In this document: one piece after another, positions 1 through 6,895 of the stretch | Position numbering within the stretch: position 1 is the first letter of the stretch | Layout: every line of letters begins with the position of its first letter | NCBI GenBank assembly: GCA_050299555.1 | Contig: JBNKWA010000057.1 | Span: 1-29,449 of the forward strand | Length of the DNA: 29,449 nt | Direction of reading: 5' to 3' | Source of the DNA: JBNKWA01 sp050299555 | GTDB lineage: Bacteria > Pseudomonadota > Alphaproteobacteria > Rhodobacterales > Rhodobacteraceae | Program-made: the position numbers and the translations under genes | Notes under the pieces: generated by a model | Told to the model about the DNA's origin: nothing | Database searches by the model: none | Seen by the model: the letters and a program-made list of their open reading frames with translations, nothing else

Positions 1-551
1 GCGGCCACATCGGGCCCGGCCTCGGTTTCGGTGACCGTCAGCGTCGCCTCGCCGGACCGCGAGAGCCCGGCGCGGACGATGGCCGCCAGCGCCGGAAGGA
101 CGGCCATCAGCGCGGGAGTGACAACGTCGCAGGTCGCGATCGGCACCAGATCGTGCCCGGCGCGCGCGTGAAAGCCGATGGCAACGGTCTTTTTGGTACG
201 CCGCGCCGCAAAGGTGGCACGACGGCGCGAGTGGGCCGGCGAGGTGAGCGTGGGGCGGACCTCGGCCGCCAGTCCGCGCGCGGCCAGGGCGCGGGCAATG
301 ACCTCGCCCTTCCAGGCGGCGACAAAGCCGTCCGCCGCGTGCTGCAGGGCGCAGCCACCGCAGGCGCCGAAATGCGGGCAGCCGGGCGCGACCCGCTGCG
401 GCGAGGGTGCCAGAACCGCCTCCAGCCGCCAGCCCCCGTCGGTTTCGGTGGCGCGGACGCGTTCTCCGGGCAGGGTCAGCGGCAGGTGGGCGTTGTCGTC
501 GGCGATGCCGTCGCCCTTGAGGCCGAGACGTGCGATGGTGAAATCCGTCAT
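1..551 (-). CDS. TRAM/4Fe-4S class I RNA (uracil-5-)-methyltransferase, N-terminal part (runs off the left edge)
   Basis: Reading leftwards from an ATG at 551 the frame stays open to the window edge (183 codons). The first ~45 residues look like a TRAM RNA-binding domain (LGLKGDGIADD, then LPGERV). A cluster-binding motif C-x5-C-x2-C follows at C58, C64 and C67 (CPHFGACGGC), as in RumA/RlmD-type enzymes that methylate C5 of a uridine in rRNA or tRNA using S-adenosylmethionine. The SAM-binding catalytic domain lies outside the window, so the target nucleotide cannot be assigned. Seen: the TRAM-like start and the cysteine motif. Known of the family: RNA m5U methylation. It is divergent from the VOC gene at 698, with about 145 bp between them. 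Confidence 0.85.
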   Translation of the reverse strand, partial: MTDFTIARLGLKGDGIADDNAHLPLTLPGERVRATETDGGWRLEAVLAPSPQRVAPGCPHFGACGGCALQHAADGFVAAWKGEVIARALAARGLAAEVRPTLTSPAHSRRRATFAARRTKKTVAIGFHARAGHDLVPIATCDVVTPALMAVLPALAAIVRAGLSRSGEATLTVTETEAGPDVA

Positions 552-639
552 GGTGCGGCAGATACTCCGGGCGGGCCGGTGACGGAAGGGCCAGGGGATG
601 TCGTCGCGGGTGAAACCGATTGGTGCCGACTACGGCTCT

Positions 640-690
640 AATCATTTGGAATTTGATTGCCTATTTTCCTGATCGGAAACAAAAGGACCG
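640..690 (+). promoter_or_regulatory. AT-rich divergent promoter region with a TTTCC-N5-GGAAA inverted repeat
   Basis: Between the divergent methyltransferase and VOC genes the sequence drops abruptly in GC. It holds the small dyad TTTCCTGATCGGAAA at 665-679, directly followed by the ribosome-binding purines (aaaagga, ending about 687) of the gene starting at 698. The position suits a repressor operator over the 5' leader. I see no convincing -35/-10 pair, so promoter identity is inference. Confidence 0.3.
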
Positions 691-697
691 TCAGCAC

Positions 698-1198
698 ATG
701 ACACCAATCGCAGCAGCGCCGAACCCTGTCGCGCCGCAGGCGCGGGTCGGCCACATCCATCTCAAGGTTGCCGATCTCGACCGCGCCATCGGCTTCTATT
801 CCGGTGTGCTCGGCTTTTCGCTGATGCAGCGCTATGGCACGCAGGCGGCGTTCCTGTCCGCTGGCGGTTATCACCACCATATCGGGCTCAATACCTGGGA
901 GAGCGCCGGTGCCACGCCGCCACCGCCGGGCCATACCGGGCTTTTTCACGTGGCGTTCCTCTATCCGACGCAAGCGGCGCTGGCCGATGCGCTGCGGCGG
1001 CTTGTGGCGGCCGGGATCCGCCTCGACGGTGCCTCGGATCATGGCGTCAGCCAGGCTCTGTACCTGCGCGATCCGGACGGCAATGGCGTGGAGTTGTACT
1101 GGGACCGGCCGGAAGCGGAGTGGCCGCGCGATGCCGAAGGACGGCTGGCCATGGTGACCGAGCGGCTGGACCTCGAAGCGCTGCTGGAAGCGGCCTGA
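698..1198 (+). CDS. VOC-superfamily protein, catechol-2,3-dioxygenase-like
   Basis: The product is 166 residues if translation starts at ATG 698, chosen because an aaaagga ribosome-binding site lies about 8 bases upstream; an in-frame ATG at 620 lacks one. The VOC fold shows as paired motifs: GHIHLKVADLDRAIGFY near residue 18, YHHHIGLN near 63, FHVAF near 84, and DPDGNGVELYWD near 127. The H/H/E metal-ligand pattern resembles bacterial YfiE/CatE-type ring-cleavage dioxygenases and related glyoxalase-fold enzymes, which act in the cytosol on small aromatic or dicarbonyl substrates. The substrate cannot be read from sequence. It stands alone, divergent from the RNA methyltransferase, and may be controlled from the AT-rich dyad just upstream. 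Confidence 0.85.
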   Translation: MTPIAAAPNPVAPQARVGHIHLKVADLDRAIGFYSGVLGFSLMQRYGTQAAFLSAGGYHHHIGLNTWESAGATPPPPGHTGLFHVAFLYPTQAALADALRRLVAAGIRLDGASDHGVSQALYLRDPDGNGVELYWDRPEAEWPRDAEGRLAMVTERLDLEALLEAA

Positions 1199-1287
1199 CG
1201 CCGCCCGCGGCTTAACCTTGCGTTCACTTTTCGGTCCGCTTTGGGCCGGTTTCGTGGCATGGTCCGCCGCTAGTGGGTGGAGGGATC

Positions 1288-1947
1288 ATGGCATCGCGAA
1301 TTGGACTTGGCGCTGCGCTGGCGCTGCTGCTGGCGCTGCCCGCGCTTGCCGGTGAGGGTCTTCGGGTCATCGATGGCGACACGTTCGAGATGGGGGGCGA
1401 GACCATCCGCCTTCTCGAAATCGACGCGCCCGAAAGCGGCCAGGCCTGCCGCGATGCGGGCGGGCGTTCCTATGGCTGCGGCGCCAGGGCGGCCGACCGG
1501 CTGCGGGCGCTGCTGACGGCCGGGCCGGTGAGCTGCGAAGGCGACGAGCGCGACCGCTATGGCCGCCGGCTGGCACGCTGCGACGTCAAGGGCATCGACA
1601 TCGGCGGCGCCATGGTCGCGGAAGGCCACGCGCTTGCCTTCACCCGCTATTCGGACCGTTACCTGCCCGAGCAGCGCCTGGCCGAGAAGGCGGGCACGGG
1701 CCTCTGGTCGGGCGATTTCGCCGCGCCCTGGGATTTCCGCGCCGAGCAGTGGACGCGGGCGGCCGCGACGGCGGCCGAGCCGGGCTGCCCGATCAAGGGC
1801 AACATCAACGCCAGGGGCGAGCGCATCTATCACACGCCGTATTCGCGCAGCTATGCCGAGACACGAATCAATCCAGCCCGGGGCGAGCGCTGGTTCTGCA
1901 GCGAGGCCGAGGCGATCGGCGCCGGCTGGCGGGCGCCGGTCCGCTGA
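1288..1947 (+). CDS. Secreted thermonuclease (SNase)-fold protein with C-terminal sunset-type domain
   Basis: A 219-residue product. The start is ATG 1288, because ggagg lies 5 bases before it; an in-frame GTG at 1273 has no such site. Residues 1-21 form a signal peptide (hydrophobic core, then LAGEG), so the protein is exported. The staphylococcal-nuclease-like domain spans ~24-150: VIDGDTF, the Arg in ETIRLLEIDAPES, ERDRYGRRLA, and the AMVAEGHALAF block. After ~165 a distinct module follows (GCPIKGN, GERIYHTP, RWFCSEAEAIGAGWR), matching the so-called sunset domain often found at the end of bacterial SNase proteins. A DNase/RNase role in periplasm or medium is expected from the family but not shown. 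Its stop codon directly abuts the stop of the convergent CAP-RTX gene. Confidence 0.9.
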   Translation: MASRIGLGAALALLLALPALAGEGLRVIDGDTFEMGGETIRLLEIDAPESGQACRDAGGRSYGCGARAADRLRALLTAGPVSCEGDERDRYGRRLARCDVKGIDIGGAMVAEGHALAFTRYSDRYLPEQRLAEKAGTGLWSGDFAAPWDFRAEQWTRAAATAAEPGCPIKGNINARGERIYHTPYSRSYAETRINPARGERWFCSEAEAIGAGWRAPVR

Positions 1948-3099
1948 TCAAAGCAGCAGGTCGACGTCTCCGGCATCGGCCATGTCGAGGCCGACGAGCA
2001 CCACGGTGACATTCTCGGCGTGGAAGGCGAGATGGCCGGTGGCGGTTTCGAAGAAATCCACCTGCCAGCGCCCGGCGAGATCGAGCCGGGTGAGTGAAAT
2101 GGCGTCATGGGCGACGTCGAAATCCAACACCTTGTCGCGGCCGTGGCCGTTCGCGAAGACGAAGGTGTCCTCGCCGCCGCCGCCGCGCAGCCGGTCCTTG
2201 CCGCTGCCGCCGACGATGGTGTCGTCGCCGCCGGCGCCGACCAGGAAATCCCTGCCGCTGAAGCCGCGCAGCACCTCGTCCGCTGCCGTGCCCGTCAGCT
2301 TCTCGCCGTCGCTGCTGCCGGAGATCACGGTGGGTTCGCCGCCCGAGCCGCTGGCGCCGCCCGAACCGCCGCCCGAGCCGCCCCCGGTGGCATCCTGCTG
2401 CAGGAAGTCGAATTTCACGTTCTCACCAGAGACGGTGACCGTCTTGGCCATGGTCCGGCCCTCGGAATCGCTGATCTCGACCCGGTAGGTGCCGTCGCCG
2501 ACCTTGATGCCGTAGCCGCCGGCGGCGGCGGTCGAGGCGGTTCCGACCACCACGCCGTCGCTCTTGATCTTGACGGTCAGCCCCGACAGCCCCTCGCCCG
2601 CGTCGAAGAAATCGTCGCCGTCGCGGTCGGTCCAGGCGACGCCGGTGATCCAGCTGCCGGAGCCGGACTTGGCGAAGTTCTGGGTCACCATGGCGGCGGT
2701 CCAGCCGCTGAAGTTGCCGACCTCGAAGCCGATGCCGATTTCCTTGAAGCTGCCATTGAGGATGTTGGCGCGGTGGCCGGGGCTGTTCATCAGCGCGTCG
2801 TGCAGGTTGGCGATGTCGTCGGCATAGCCGGCCGCCCCGCGTACCGATTGCCAGGCGATGTTCTCGCCCCAGGTCCAGGAGCCGGTGAAGCTGTAGCCGG
2901 CGGCGGCCATGCGGTCGCCGGCGCTGGAACCGCCGGCGCCGGTGTGGGAGAAGGTGTCGGTGGCCAGCATCCACGAGGAATGATCCTCGCTGGAATCGTT
3001 CAGGAGCGCGTTGAAGACCAGCGGCTGGGCGCCGGTCTTGGCGCGCTCGGCATTGATCTCCTCCAGCATCTGCTGCTCAAGGTCGCTCGCGGTGGTCAT
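1948..3099 (-). CDS. CAP/SCP-domain protein with RTX calcium-binding repeats, type I secreted
   Basis: A 383-residue protein with no N-terminal signal peptide. Residues ~5-145 form a CAP (SCP/PR1) domain with the usual His/Glu set: H40 (DHSSWM), H52 (FSHTG), E79 (GENIAW) and H109 (PGHRANIL). Residues ~150-232 form a small beta domain (ITGVAWTDRDGDDFFDAG..LSGLTVKI) of the kind repeated in SdrD-B/Cna-B-like proteins, and 238-254 is a Gly/Ser linker. RTX nonapeptide repeats follow (GGDDTIVGG, GKDRLRGGGGEDTF, ~287-313), then an ~60-residue C-terminal secretion region ending DVDLLL. The architecture predicts calcium-triggered folding outside the cell after export by a TolC-dependent ABC secretion system. 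No secretion genes are nearby. The start ATG 3099 has gaggga about 9 bases upstream. Confidence 0.9.
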   Translation of the reverse strand: MTTASDLEQQMLEEINAERAKTGAQPLVFNALLNDSSEDHSSWMLATDTFSHTGAGGSSAGDRMAAAGYSFTGSWTWGENIAWQSVRGAAGYADDIANLHDALMNSPGHRANILNGSFKEIGIGFEVGNFSGWTAAMVTQNFAKSGSGSWITGVAWTDRDGDDFFDAGEGLSGLTVKIKSDGVVVGTASTAAAGGYGIKVGDGTYRVEISDSEGRTMAKTVTVSGENVKFDFLQQDATGGGSGGGSGGASGSGGEPTVISGSSDGEKLTGTAADEVLRGFSGRDFLVGAGGDDTIVGGSGKDRLRGGGGEDTFVFANGHGRDKVLDFDVAHDAISLTRLDLAGRWQVDFFETATGHLAFHAENVTVVLVGLDMADAGDVDLLL

Positions 3100-3485
3100 G
3101 CGTCGGGTCCCTCAACTCCGGTGGATGGCCGGATCGGACCTCCGCACCACCCCTTCGCGCCCCCGCACGACCAATGCCGACCGCAGGGCCGGATGGTCAA
3201 CGCGCGCCCGCCTCTCCCCCGGACGCGCGGCACGAACCTGCCGAAGGAAGATGACCGAATTCTGACCGGCCGCCATACTGATTACCGAGGCATTGACGAA
3301 AATCCGCCGCGCCGATGATCGTTGGCCCGCGATCGTTGGCCCGCGATCGTTGGCCCGGGGGCGCCGAAGGCGGGAGGGCGCCGCCGTCGGGCCCATCGAG
3401 GGCCCTCGGCGGCGGTCGCTGTCGCTCCGGGCGCCCATGACGGAGGCCAGGGTCGAGGTCCCCGGCGGGGGCTGCCCGGACAGGG
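3100..3485. other. 386-bp intergenic stretch, candidate dispersed GC-rich repeat
   Basis: No credible gene is seen between the CAP-RTX gene and the downstream end of the FadH-like gene. The right half (~3317-3450) is unusually structured. It has three 14-bp tandem units, a GC-only segment carrying repeated GGCGCC and GGGCCC palindromes, and no coding signature that follows local codon use. The look is that of an intergenic repeat element rather than a promoter. The left half (3100-3300) would carry the promoter of the CAP-RTX gene, but I cannot point to defined boxes. Confidence 0.5.
3317..3358. repeat. Three tandem copies of a 14-bp unit
   Basis: The unit gatcgttggcccgc occurs at 3317-3330 and 3331-3344 exactly, and at 3345-3358 with one changed base (final c to g). 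It lies downstream of the FadH-like gene. Being 14 bp long, a change in copy number would not preserve a reading frame. Confidence 0.95.
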
Positions 3486-5519
3486 CTAGAGTTCGGCAGC
3501 CAGCCGCGAGGCCTGGTCGATGGCGCGCTTGGCGTCGAGCTCGGCCGCCATGTCGGCGCCGCCCACCACATGGACCGGGATCGGCCCGCCCGCCAGCGCC
3601 TCGGCGAGGCTGCGTTCGGGCTCCTGCCCGGCGCAAAGGACAACCGTGTCCACCTCGAGCCACTCGGGCCGCTCGCGGCCGGGGCCGTGGCTGAGAAGGA
3701 CGCCCTTCGGCCCGATCTCCTCGTAGTTCACGCCGCCCTGCAGCCGCACCTGCTTCATGCCGAGGCTGAGCCGGTGGATCCAGCCGGTGGTCTTGCCGAG
3801 CCGCTTGCCCAGCCCCTCGGCCTTGCGCTGCAACAGCCAGACCGCGCGCGCCGGCGGCTCGGGCCGCGGCCCTTCGGGGGCCAGCCCGCCACGGCTGATC
3901 CAGGGGTCGGTCACGCCCCATTCCCGGCGCCAGAGCTCCACGTCCTCGGTGGGGCTTTGACCGTCGTGCACCAGAAACTCGGCCACGTCGAAGCCAATGC
4001 CGCCAGCACCGATGATGGCGACCCGGTCGCCAACCGGCGCGCGGTGGCGCAGGACGTCGATGTAGCTCAGCACGTTCGGGCCGTCCTGGCCCGGGATCTT
4101 CGGGTCGCGAGGGACCACGCCGGTGGCGATCACCACGGCGTCGAACCCCGCCAGCATCGCCGGTTCGGCCCGGGACCCGAGGCGAAGCTCGATCCCGGCG
4201 GCAGCGATCTGGCGGGTGTACCAGGCGACAAGGCCGTGGAACTCCTCCTTGCCCGGGATCACCCGCGCCATGTTGAGCTGCCCGCCGATCTCGGCCGCCG
4301 CCTCGAACAGGGTCACCCGATGCCCGCGGCCGGCGGCCACCAGCGCCGCCGACAGCCCGGCCGGCCCGGCCCCGACCACGGCGATGCGGCGCGGCGAGGC
4401 CGCCGGGCGGTAGACAAGCTCGGTCTCGTGCGCGGCGCGCGGGTTCACCAGGCAGCTCGCCACCTTCAGCGAGAAGGTGTGGTCGAGGCAGGCCTGGTTG
4501 CAGGCGATGCAGGGGGCGATGTCGCCGCCACGGCCGGCGCGGGCCTTGGCGGCGAAGGCGGGATCGGCCAGCAGCGGCCGGGCCATCGAGACCATGTCGG
4601 CGGCACCCTCGGCCAGCACCGCCTCGGCCACCTCGGGCGTGTTGATGCGGTTCGAGGTGATCAGCGGCAGCCCGACCTCGCGCTTCAGCCGCCGGGTCAG
4701 GTGCACGAAGGCCCGGCGCGGCACCGAGGTGGCAATGGTCGGCACCCGCGCCTCGTGCCAGCCGATGCCGGTGTTGATGATGCTGGCCCCGGCCGCCTCG
4801 ACCGCCCGGGCGAGTGCCACGATCTCGTCCCAGGTGGAGCCGTCGGGGATCAGGTCGATCAGCGACAGCCGGAAGATGACGATGAAGTCGTCGCCGACAG
4901 CCTGCCGCACCCGGCGAACCACCTCGACCGGCAGCCGCATGCGGTTCTCATAGGGCCCGCCCCAGCCGTCGGTGCGCCGGTTGGTATGGGTGACCAGGAA
5001 CTCGTTCAGCAGGTAGCCCTCGGAGCCCATGATCTCGACACCGTCATAGCCGGCCTCGCGGGCGCGGGCGGCGGCGGTGGCGATGTCGGCGATCTGCTTC
5101 TCGATCCCCGCCTCGTCCAGCTCGCGCGGGGTGAACGGAGTGATCGGCGATCGGATCGGCGACGGGGCGACGGACCGTTCACTGTAGGCATAACGCCCCG
5201 CGTGCAGGATCTGCATGGCGATGCGGCCGCCGGCGGCATGGACCCTGTCGGTGACTACGCGGTGATGGGCGATGTCGTCCGGCGTGAACAGCCCCGGCGC
5301 CCCGGGCAGGACGCCGCCCTCGTCGTTCGGCGACATGCCGCCGGTGACGATCAGCGCCACCTCGCCCTCGGCCCGCTCGGCGTAGTAGGCGGCCATGCGC
5401 GGCCAGTCGCCGACCTCCTCGAGCCCGGTATGCATCGACCCCATGAGGATCCGGTTCGGGAGTGTCACATGTCCGAGGTCGAGCGGTGCGAAGAGGTGCG
5501 GGTAGGAATTGGCCGGCAC
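3486..5519 (-). CDS. fadH: 2,4-dienoyl-CoA reductase / NADH:flavin oxidoreductase (FadH-like)
   Basis: 677 residues, the normal length for the iron-sulfur flavoenzyme family. Residues 1-330 form the FMN-binding TIM barrel, with candidate catalytic Y169 (SEGYLLNEF) and H255 (GIGWHEARVP). The 4Fe-4S ligands are C337, C340, C344 and C356 (PCIACNQAC...SCLVNP). From ~378 there is a Rossmann FAD/NAD(P)H domain (VVGAGPAGLSAA, second GxGxxG near IIGAGGIGFDVAE). The family reduces 2,4-dienoyl-CoA intermediates during beta-oxidation of unsaturated fatty acids; close relatives act on amines or other enoates, so the substrate is inferred. Start is GTG 5519 with a gaaagg site upstream. It is separated by about 60 bp from the DUF6478 gene on the same strand and could be co-transcribed with it. 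Confidence 0.88.
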   Translation of the reverse strand: MPANSYPHLFAPLDLGHVTLPNRILMGSMHTGLEEVGDWPRMAAYYAERAEGEVALIVTGGMSPNDEGGVLPGAPGLFTPDDIAHHRVVTDRVHAAGGRIAMQILHAGRYAYSERSVAPSPIRSPITPFTPRELDEAGIEKQIADIATAAARAREAGYDGVEIMGSEGYLLNEFLVTHTNRRTDGWGGPYENRMRLPVEVVRRVRQAVGDDFIVIFRLSLIDLIPDGSTWDEIVALARAVEAAGASIINTGIGWHEARVPTIATSVPRRAFVHLTRRLKREVGLPLITSNRINTPEVAEAVLAEGAADMVSMARPLLADPAFAAKARAGRGGDIAPCIACNQACLDHTFSLKVASCLVNPRAAHETELVYRPAASPRRIAVVGAGPAGLSAALVAAGRGHRVTLFEAAAEIGGQLNMARVIPGKEEFHGLVAWYTRQIAAAGIELRLGSRAEPAMLAGFDAVVIATGVVPRDPKIPGQDGPNVLSYIDVLRHRAPVGDRVAIIGAGGIGFDVAEFLVHDGQSPTEDVELWRREWGVTDPWISRGGLAPEGPRPEPPARAVWLLQRKAEGLGKRLGKTTGWIHRLSLGMKQVRLQGGVNYEEIGPKGVLLSHGPGRERPEWLEVDTVVLCAGQEPERSLAEALAGGPIPVHVVGGADMAAELDAKRAIDQASRLAAEL

Positions 5520-5582
5520 GAGGCAATACCTTTCGGAAACAACCAGGCGCCCGAGCCGCTATGCCGGCCGCCGCCGGAAACG

Positions 5583-6185
5583 CTACAGGAAACTGCGCCG
5601 GGGGTGAACCAGTGCCGTCAGGTCAGCAACCTCCACCCGCGCCGCGAAGGGTGCCTCGAGGATCAGGTCGATCCACGCATCGCGGGCGCGGTCGGGCTCG
5701 AACCCGGTAAAGCTGAGGTCCCATTCGACGCGAAACGGCGCCGACGGGTCGGCGATCTCATGCGGCAGGGCTTCGCTGTTGGGGCCGTGAACCAGGTTCA
5801 GCCGGGCGAAGACGGTCTGCCGGGCGGCCGGGGTCATCACCCCCGCGAGGCGTATGATATCGTGACGCCCCAATGCACGCGCCACCTCGGCCGGCAGGGC
5901 AAGCGCCAGCGACACGAAGCGGCCCGACACACCGGCGAGGCCGATGCAGAGCTGGCCGTCGCGAAGGGCAAGCGAGGGGCCGGTGGCGCTGTCATGATGC
6001 AGCGTCAGGCCGGGGCAGAGGCTGTGGCCGGTCCCGGCGGCCTCGACCGGCGCCAGGGTGCCCGCCGGCCACAGCGCCGGGCGCTGGTGCCACCAGGTAC
6101 GTTCGGGCAGGTCACCGGCCTCGGCGTCGGCCGGCCGCCGGGGTGGCCCCAGCGTCGCCAGCCGGTCGCGCCAGTCCGGCTGCAT
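5583..6185 (-). CDS. DUF6478-family protein
   Basis: A 200-residue soluble protein without signal peptide or membrane segment. The middle and C-terminal portions (LALALPAEVARALGRHDIIRL, then FARLNLVHGPNSEALPHEI, then WDLSF...ARDAWIDLILEAP) match what I know of DUF6478, a family largely confined to Rhodobacterales and of unknown function. The ATG at 6185 overlaps the stop of the upstream lipoprotein as TGATG, so translation is almost certainly coupled. It is the last member of the ilvD-lipoprotein-DUF6478 cluster. Nothing in the sequence gives a catalytic function. Confidence 0.75.
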   Translation of the reverse strand: MQPDWRDRLATLGPPRRPADAEAGDLPERTWWHQRPALWPAGTLAPVEAAGTGHSLCPGLTLHHDSATGPSLALRDGQLCIGLAGVSGRFVSLALALPAEVARALGRHDIIRLAGVMTPAARQTVFARLNLVHGPNSEALPHEIADPSAPFRVEWDLSFTGFEPDRARDAWIDLILEAPFAARVEVADLTALVHPRRSFL

Positions 6186-6895
6186 CAGTTCTGCGGCGCT
6201 GCGGCTTCGCCTGCACCGGCCTCGTCCAGCGCGGCGCCGACAATGGCCTCGATGTCTTCAGGCGCCGCGGCTTCGGCCGGCACCGGCTCGGGCGCTTCCT
6301 CGGGGTTCGCCGCAATGGTCGCCTGGGCGAAGCTGCGCAGCAGCGCCCGGGCGTCGCTGTCCGCGACTTCGGTCCCCTGGAAGCTGACCATGGACAGCCC
6401 CACCAGCCGGTGACCGGCTTCGAAGAAGGCACGCCAGAAATCCGGCGACGCGTTAGGCAGCGGCTGCTCGCCCTCGTCGCGCACCTTGATCAGCAGCACG
6501 TCGTCGACGATCTCGGAGCTGGCCACGGACACCTTGGCGGCATCACCGCTCTTGCCGAGGCTGGCGGCGGCCGGGCCGGAGAAGAACGTGCGCAAGTCCT
6601 GGAGTGTGCCGGGCAGGCCGGTATTGGCGATGGTGGCGGTCATCACCGCGTTCAGCGCCGCGCCGTCGGCATCGCCGGCGCCGGTCACGTCGCAGTCGGC
6701 GACCAGCAGGAAGGCACCGTTGCTGTTGACCTCGGTGGAGCGCGGATCGAAGCAGAGCCCCTGGGGCGCGACCACGTTCACCGCCTCGCCAGCGACGTTG
6801 AGCGACAGCCGGTTCGGGGCCTGCTGCTGGACCTGATCGCAGCCGGCGACGGCGAGGGCCAGAAGGGCGGCGGCGCTAGAGATCCGCATAGACAT
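6185..6895 (-). CDS. Predicted lipoprotein of unknown function
   Basis: 236 residues from ATG 6895, chosen because gaggaag lies 5 bases upstream; the frame extends to 6931 but without a ribosome-binding site. The N-terminus is a lipoprotein signal with lipobox LAVAGC and lipidated Cys at residue 19. The mature part contains DFWRAFFEAGHRLVGLSMVSF and ends in a Pro/Ala/Glu-rich tail (from ~205) likely to be disordered. I do not recognise a named family. It overlaps the ilvD 3' end by 20 bp and the DUF6478 start by 1 bp, so the three genes form a tight operon, although a link to branched-chain amino acid synthesis is not evident. Confidence 0.75.
   Translation of the reverse strand: MSMRISSAAALLALAVAGCDQVQQQAPNRLSLNVAGEAVNVVAPQGLCFDPRSTEVNSNGAFLLVADCDVTGAGDADGAALNAVMTATIANTGLPGTLQDLRTFFSGPAAASLGKSGDAAKVSVASSEIVDDVLLIKVRDEGEQPLPNASPDFWRAFFEAGHRLVGLSMVSFQGTEVADSDARALLRSFAQATIAANPEEAPEPVPAEAAAPEDIEAIVGAALDEAGAGEAAAPQN

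Noticed and set aside
620..697. N-terminal extension of the VOC gene to ATG 620
   Set aside because: The added residues are unlike the family, run through an AT-rich promoter-like stretch, and lack a ribosome-binding site, whereas ATG 698 has one.
3570..6413. Long plus-strand open frame of 947 codons
   Set aside because: It lies opposite the FadH-like, DUF6478 and lipoprotein genes and is rich in Gly/Ala/His/Arg without domain similarity. It is open only because of the high GC content of the real minus-strand genes.
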